From the NCBI GenBank assembly GCA_015485455.1, contig WFTN01000258.1:1-5452 (forward strand): 5,452 nt of DNA. Direction: 5' to 3'. Source of the DNA: Planctomycetota bacterium. GTDB lineage: Bacteria; Planctomycetota; GCA-002687715; DRQF01. Within the stretch, counting starts at the first letter, position 1, and the number at the start of each line of letters is the position of its first letter. The position numbers were made by a program, and so were the translations under genes. This document shows positions 4,581-5,452 of this stretch, piece by piece. Under the pieces are notes generated by a model. The model was not told the DNA's origin and ran no database searches. It was given only the letters and a program-made list of their open reading frames with translations.

Positions 4581-5452
4581 CTATTCTTCGTTACCGAATG
4601 CACTGAGGTCAATGAGTCGACCGTTATTGTCAAAGAGGTCAACTGAGACTTGGAACCCTAACGGTCGTACCCCATCGGGCGTTGCATCTATGATTGACAG
4701 GATAGTTTCAGCGAGTTCGGATGTTCCTTCCAAGAACATCCCTTTTGATGCCATGGATAGTTCCGAGATCCTGAAGACCCGATAACCTGATCCCTCGCGA
4801 CGAGCCGCACTCGCACAGACCAATTCGGCATACGAGAGATAGACAGGGTTGTCGTGTGGTCCCGAGGTCGTTTTCACATCGACGAATTCACGTTCATTTG
4901 TTTCTCGCCAAACCAGGATGAAATCGTAGGGAGCGTTCGCGTGTAAATCAGCGATCCAAGTTACTTCTATTAAGATTTCTTGGTCCAACAACGATTGAAA
5001 ATACTGATTTGCTATCTCCTCTCCCATCCTGCCAACCCTCGATTGCTCGACGCTGTTAGCCTCTACGTCAGCTGGACTGCGCCTCGGACCCGGTCCAATT
5101 GGGTTTCCGCGCCCCCTCGCAACTAAGGGTCCTCCTCGAGTCTCCGATTCCAACATTGCAGCCTCAACGAAGTCTGTGATCTTTGCGAGTTCGCCAAAGT
5201 CCATCTGGGCCGTGGTATGGCCTGCAAGAAGGTCATGCCTTTCAAGGCAAACTCGATGGAGTTCCTCATCCCTGTGCTGGGAAACGAATCTTAGTCGCGC
5301 ACTCGTTGGGACTGGCGTACCTTCGAATTCGATGATGACGAGATCATCTTTCATGAGTTGCGCGAATCGCATAGCATCGTCGGCAGTGTCTTCGACCAAA
5401 ACGCTCCCAAGTCGCCAGTTCTTCGAGGGATGGTCAATTGTGAGGCTTACAT
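4581..5452 (-). CDS. DUF3883 (NO VEIN C-terminal type) protein, 5' part outside the window
   Basis: At least 290 residues are visible. The frame has no stop or convincing start before the window edge: a TTG at 5399 is preceded in frame by 17 sense codons reading VSLTIDHPSKNWRLGSV, so the gene almost certainly begins beyond 5452. Counting from that TTG as residue 1, residues 89-110 (GGPLVARGRGNPIGPGPRRSPA) are a Gly/Pro/Arg-rich linker separating an unassigned N-terminal part from a C-terminal domain. That domain has GRMGEEIANQYF (123-134), VTWIADLHANAPYDFILV (146-163), EFVDVKTTSG (171-180) and VYLSYAEL (186-193), the pattern of DUF3883. E127/E128, D159 and D174-x-K176 are in the order expected for a PD-(D/E)xK nuclease-like core. 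DUF3883 is often the C-terminus of large proteins with a sacsin-like HSP90-type ATPase or helicase domain. The same-strand methyltransferase downstream suggests a methylation-linked defence role, by inference. Confidence 0.8.
   Translation of the reverse strand, partial: VSLTIDHPSKNWRLGSVLVEDTADDAMRFAQLMKDDLVIIEFEGTPVPTSARLRFVSQHRDEELHRVCLERHDLLAGHTTAQMDFGELAKITDFVEAAMLESETRGGPLVARGRGNPIGPGPRRSPADVEANSVEQSRVGRMGEEIANQYFQSLLDQEILIEVTWIADLHANAPYDFILVWRETNEREFVDVKTTSGPHDNPVYLSYAELVCASAARREGSGYRVFRISELSMASKGMFLEGTSELAETILSIIDATPDGVRPLGFQVSVDLFDNNGRLIDLSAFGNEE

Noticed and set aside
4423..4785. Plus-strand frame of 120 codons over the intergenic palindrome
   Set aside because: It overlaps both flanking minus-strand genes in antisense and shows no domain. 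The region is better explained as a spacer with regulatory structure.
2928..5452. Class 2 DISARM defence system (m5C methyltransferase plus drmA/B/C/E)
   Set aside because: Only the methyltransferase would fit. DUF3883 is not the DUF1998 (DrmB), helicase (DrmA) or phospholipase-D (DrmC) component, and none of those is visible in the window.
1..5452. CRISPR array, tRNA or rRNA
   Set aside because: No regularly spaced direct repeats, no cloverleaf with the expected T-arm, and no rRNA-like conserved blocks were seen on reading both strands.

Overview
The window reads like accessory chromosomal DNA from a planctomycete, probably a Pirellulaceae/Rhodopirellula-type bacterium. This is inferred from the style of the 239-residue membrane-anchored repeat protein and from the transposase remnant, both of which resemble families I associate with that group, together with moderate GC content and loose gene spacing. 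No rRNA, tRNA or CRISPR array was seen.

Layout, left to right. Positions 1-434 hold a decayed minus-strand fragment of an integrase-type (rve) transposase, plus uninterpreted open frames at the left edge. Positions 435-763 are largely non-coding, with one doubtful 36-codon hydrophobic frame. Positions 764-1483 (+) encode a small protein with a short N-terminal coiled coil, one membrane segment and a beta-rich, glycine-punctuated outer part. Positions 1484-1684 are intergenic. Positions 1685-2789 are a complete-looking IS5-family insertion sequence: imperfect terminal inverted repeats around an intact 315-residue DDE transposase on the minus strand. Positions 2790-2927 contain a nested inverted repeat just downstream of the methyltransferase gene. 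Positions 2928-4448 (-) encode a DNA cytosine-5 methyltransferase with all the main catalytic motifs. Positions 4449-4580 are a 132-bp spacer with a striking nested palindrome. From 4581 to the right edge (-) lies the C-terminal part of a larger protein ending in a DUF3883 (NO VEIN C-terminal type) nuclease-fold domain; its reading frame stays open to the edge, so its start lies outside the window.

The most interesting part is the right half. A DUF3883 protein is followed, on the same strand, by a cytosine-5 methyltransferase with a large target-recognition region. The palindrome between them sits where it could control methyltransferase expression. This arrangement suggests a restriction-modification-like or other methylation-linked defence module, partly cut off by the window edge. 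The IS5 element and transposase debris fit a mobile or accessory island. Restriction activity itself is inference: only the methyltransferase function is firmly readable from the sequence.
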